From: Ignelater luminosus
Lineage: Eukaryota > Arthropoda > Insecta > Coleoptera > Elateridae
Reading direction: 5' to 3'
Assembly: GCA_011009095.1 (NCBI GenBank)
Contig: VTPC01090603.1
Location: 232,813 to 296,812 of the forward strand
DNA: 64,000 bases
Part shown: in pieces, positions 60,971-64,000 of the stretch
Layout of the letters: the number at the start of each line of letters is the position of its first letter
How positions within the stretch are numbered: the first letter of the stretch is position 1
The notes under the pieces: generated by a model
What the model was told of the DNA's origin: nothing
Seen by the model: the letters and a program-made list of their open reading frames with translations, nothing else
Databases searched by the model: none
Program-made: the position numbers and the translations under genes

Positions 60971-62891
60971 GTTTCTGGATGGTACAGGTATAAAATCAAA
61001 AATTAAAAAGAAAAAACATGCAAGGACAAGATATCTAAGCACAAGGAAGGCAGAAGACTACGAAAATTACAAAGAAATACGAAAAGAAGTAAAAACAGAG
61101 ATTAAGAATGCGAAACAAGAATCGTGAATAAAATTTGGTCAAAAGATGACAGAAAACTACAGGGATAACCAGAAACTTTTTTACTGAACCCTAAAACTAC
61201 TTAGACAGAAAAAAGAATATAAGAAAAAAAGATGGAAATATAATCACAGAAGAAAACCAAATAATGGAAAGGTGGAGACAGTATTTTGTAACACTAACAA
61301 AGTCGGAAATAACCACAGAGGAAATGTAAGAGGAGATAAACGATAATGAAGAAATAGAACAAATACAAGAAAAAGAAGTAATAGACGTCACAAAAAAGTT
61401 AAAATTAGGAAAAGCACCAGGAATAGACAATATAACACCGGAAATGATAAAGTATATGGGAGCAGAAGGAATAACACAACTTACAGAATTATTGAACGAA
61501 ATAATGAAGACCACAAAAGTGCCAGATGAATGAAATGTAGGAATCATACTACCTATACACAAGAAAGGAGATAAAAGAGTCTGTGAGAATTATAGAGGAA
61601 TAACGCTAACAAGTGTACCTGCAAAAGAATAATCGAAAAAAGAATTAGGAATAAGATCGAAAACACAATAGAAAAGACCCAATGTGGATTTAGAAGCACA
61701 CAAGACCTAATATTTACGATAAGACAAATAAGCGAAAAAGTTATAAATATAAGAAAAATACATATGTGCTTTATTGATTTAGAAAAAGCATTCGATAGGA
61801 TAAGAAGAGAAGATATATGGAAAGCACTAGAAAAAAGAGGTATAGATAAAAGGAATATTGAAGTAATAAAATCAATGTAAAAAATAACAGCAACATAGAA
61901 CCAACAATGAAGAATCAAGAAAATTTGAAACAAAGATAGGAGTTAAACAAGGATGTGTGTTGAGCCCTCTTTTATTCTCAGTAGTATTAGACGAAACAAT
62001 AAAAGAAGCAAAGAAAAAGAAAAAGATGAAGATATTAAAATTGGGATATTGGCAAATGGAACAAATAGAAATAAACAAACTTATGCTTGCAGATGGTATG
62101 GCTATAATGGCAGATACAGAAAATAATATACAGCACAATCTAGAAGTGTTAGAACAAGAATTAAAGAAAATAAACATGAAGATAAATATAGAGAAAACAA
62201 AAAGCATGATAATGTCAAAAGAAAATAAATCACATAATATACGACTACAACGAAAACAAATAGAAAAAGTAAAAAGTTTTAAATATTTGGGATCAATAAT
62301 CGAAAGTAATGGAAAAATAGAAAAGGAAATCAACGATAGAATGGGAAAAACAGCAAGGATGTTTAACATGATGAAGATGACATTTTTAGGGAAGAAGGAG
62401 ATACCCAGTAAAATAAAAACAGAAGTAGTTAAAAAAGGGGTAAGACCGACAATCATGTATAGCAGCGAAACATAAACATTAACAGAGAAATCTAAAACAC
62501 GCCTGAATGCAATGGAAGTGAGATTCTTAAGACGTATAGAAAAATAAAACTAAATGATGAATATCGAAGAAAACTACAAATAGAACCCATATATGAAAAA
62601 ATAGTAGAGGAACAATTAAGGTGGTTCGGACACGTGTGTCGTATGACAAAAGACAGACTAGTAAAAAGAGTGTACGAGTCGCGAGTGCCGGGTAAAAACA
62701 AAAAAGGAAGACACAGAAAAACATGGAATGACGGTGTGCGAGAAGAAGCAGAGAAATAGGGAATAAAATAGGAAGGAATCAAGCAGGTAGTCCAAGACAG
62801 AAAACTATGAAAAGAAAAGTGTAAAAGAAACCAACTCCCCTAGCCTTACACCTAACAGTGGAAAGGATTAAGTAAGTAAGTTTCTGGATGG
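60971..62891 (+). mobile_element. Dead non-LTR retrotransposon with target-site duplication
   Basis: The element occupies about 60,983-62,879 and is flanked by the same 12 bases, GTTTCTGGATGG, at 60,971-60,982 and 62,880-62,891, the duplication made on insertion. Its 3' end is a short TAAG microsatellite (AAGTAAGTAAG), a tail style seen in LINE groups that lack poly(A). The 5' end is truncated: only the region from just before the RT domain remains, with no endonuclease seen. Confidence 0.88.
61370..62760 (+). pseudogene. Reverse transcriptase of the dead non-LTR element
   Basis: Blocks in order: KLGKAPGIDNITPEMIKYMG (about 61,400-61,460), HKKGDKRVCENYRGITLTS (about 61,557-61,615), QCGFRS (near 61,680), FIDLEKAFDRIRREDIW with the block A catalytic Asp (near 61,770-61,820), MLSPLLFSVVLDE (61,957), LADGMAIMADTENN (62,086), then FKYLGSIIE (62,279), and C-terminal QLRWFGHVCRM (62,615) and GKNKKGRHRKTWND (62,690). 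The usual Y/FADD box is LADG, so the second catalytic Asp is Gly. Stops at several points, for example after 61,325 and near 61,880, confirm inactivity. The same architecture as the relic at 430-1,980. Confidence 0.87.
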
Positions 62892-64000
62892 GTTTGAAGT
62901 GGGTAATTAATTTCCTCTTGTGAATTAGTCGTTGTGAAAGTTGAATACTTGTTGATTGGAAACTCGAATGTAGTAAATTGAATAGAATGGATTCTTTAGA
63001 TAAATTGATTAGGTATACATGAGAAATGATTGAATTTGGTTTTGATAATTATAAGTTGAAAATTGGCGACTCCAAAGGTTTTTGTGAAATGATTGAATGA
63101 TTAATCTTCAACTTCTTCTTCCGTCATGAAGCTTGAAAGTGATTTGATTATTTTAGTGATCGTTTTTGGATGATAGTTGGTAGTGTTTGAGCTCCGATAC
63201 TCCGCAAAGGGGCGTAAATCCTTTACAAAACTGTTTGGGCTCGGCTGCAACGGCTTGGATTGTGGTACTTGAAGTGGTATTGCGAGCTCTCTGTAGTGTG
63301 TTCTTCAGCGGACTTGTATGTGTGTCCTTCAACGGACTTGTAATTGTATATCTGTTTGGGTGCACCCTTAGCGCTGGGTTCGTTCCGCGTAGTGATGGAG
63401 GGTGTTTGGGAGCTCTTGTTTATTGTCTGCTGCAACGGTCGTTATTTATCGCGGGTCTTTTTGGTTGAGTCTTCGTCAGCGGCAAGGTAGATAGACATAA
63501 ATCCTCGGCCTCACTGATGTTTGACTTGATACAACTACGAGAGGGTACTTTGCAGCGCACAAGATTACTGCATCGTGTTGATTTCATAAGCGGTCACGTC
63601 CTTCATCTTCTTGACGTGACGACGATTGACCTGCACCTGTTTGCATCTGTTGTGACGGTGGTGGGAACTTCTTGTTTTCTGCCATGGTAGGTTGTGTTGT
63701 GGTTGCAGGTCTGGTAGAAGACTGTCCCGAGGATGCGTCCATTGATGTGGGAAGAAAATTTGTTAGCATCTTCCCTTTTCTTTGGATGTACAATGTGCAG
63801 TGTGCGGTTGGTTGATGTAGTAACTGATGTTAGTTCCCTCTTGGAAGACTAGTTTCCAAAAGAACTGATCAAAGGACCATGAACAAAGTGCCATGGTGTG
63901 TGATTAACTTTTTCAAGGTTAATCTCTGATGTTTTGGTATTGTGAGTAGAAAACAAATCCATAGGTCATCTGCAATGAATACAGAAGAAAATGATAATTA
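62892..64000. other. Right-edge sequence, probable older repeat hosting the LINE
   Basis: Moderate GC. A block at 63,180-63,480 holds short direct repeats (CTTCAGCGGACTTGTATGTG near 63,303 and CTTCAACGGACTTGTAATTG near 63,328). Minus-strand frames at 63,223-63,793 are Ser/Thr/Gln-rich and low in complexity, with no known domain. The block near 63,890-63,935 resembles 60,805-60,850. Possibly a transposon that was in place before the LINE inserted. Confidence 0.4.

Noticed and set aside
61197-62456. Three long hydrophobic minus-strand frames (121, 126 and 194 codons)
   Set aside because: They are antisense to the A-rich reverse transcriptase of the plus-strand LINE; the Ile/Ser/Phe-rich composition is the expected shadow.
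63187-63793. Several 70-93-codon frames at the right edge
   Set aside because: Low-complexity composition on overlapping strands and no domain; treated as repeat-derived.

Overview
This is a eukaryotic nuclear window, AT-rich, with spliced genes, conserved animal housekeeping genes and a heavy load of decayed transposons. The short introns (about 50-60 bp, GT-AG), the gene set and the repeat types (Tc1/mariner, pogo-like, hAT, non-LTR retrotransposons, many foldback MITEs) point to an insect. A beetle is plausible but I cannot prove the order from sequence alone. No prokaryotic features, CRISPR arrays or operons are present.

Layout. Positions 1-22,000 are a gene desert made of transposon debris: a non-LTR reverse transcriptase relic, a nest of inverted repeats containing hAT transposase relics, a pogo-like relic, an R2/R4-type reverse transcriptase scrap and a nearly full-length IS630/mariner-type transposase pseudogene. 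One CpG-rich spot near 15.5-15.8 kb looks like a promoter and first exon. From 22.5 to 51 kb lie the real genes. Two tandem minus-strand secreted serine-protease homologues (22,505-23,696 and 26,006-27,171) both lack the catalytic His and a GDSGG motif. SNRPG (minus) and dihydrolipoamide dehydrogenase (plus) diverge around a hAT-type MITE and a second palindromic MITE. A FAM117/GLCCI1-like gene follows on the plus strand. Past a dead Tc1 element and several MITEs come RpL27 (minus) and the first two coding exons of a cationic amino-acid transporter (plus). A 400-base N gap lies at 51,796-52,195. After it the sequence changes to GC-richer jockey-like retroelement debris (52.2-55.4 kb), an uninformative stretch (55.4-60.9 kb), and a complete but dead non-LTR element bounded by a target-site duplication.

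How the genes relate. There is no sign of a shared pathway. DLD is the mitochondrial E3 enzyme, SmG is a spliceosomal core protein, RpL27 a ribosomal protein, the CAT exons an amino-acid importer. The two serine-protease homologues are the only local gene family and the most interesting protein-coding content. The noncoding content is dominated by several distinct families of short inverted-repeat elements, including one built from repeated GGAC(A/G)TCC boxes. I did not find a convincing wholly new molecular system. Exon coordinates were derived by eye from reading frames and splice signals.
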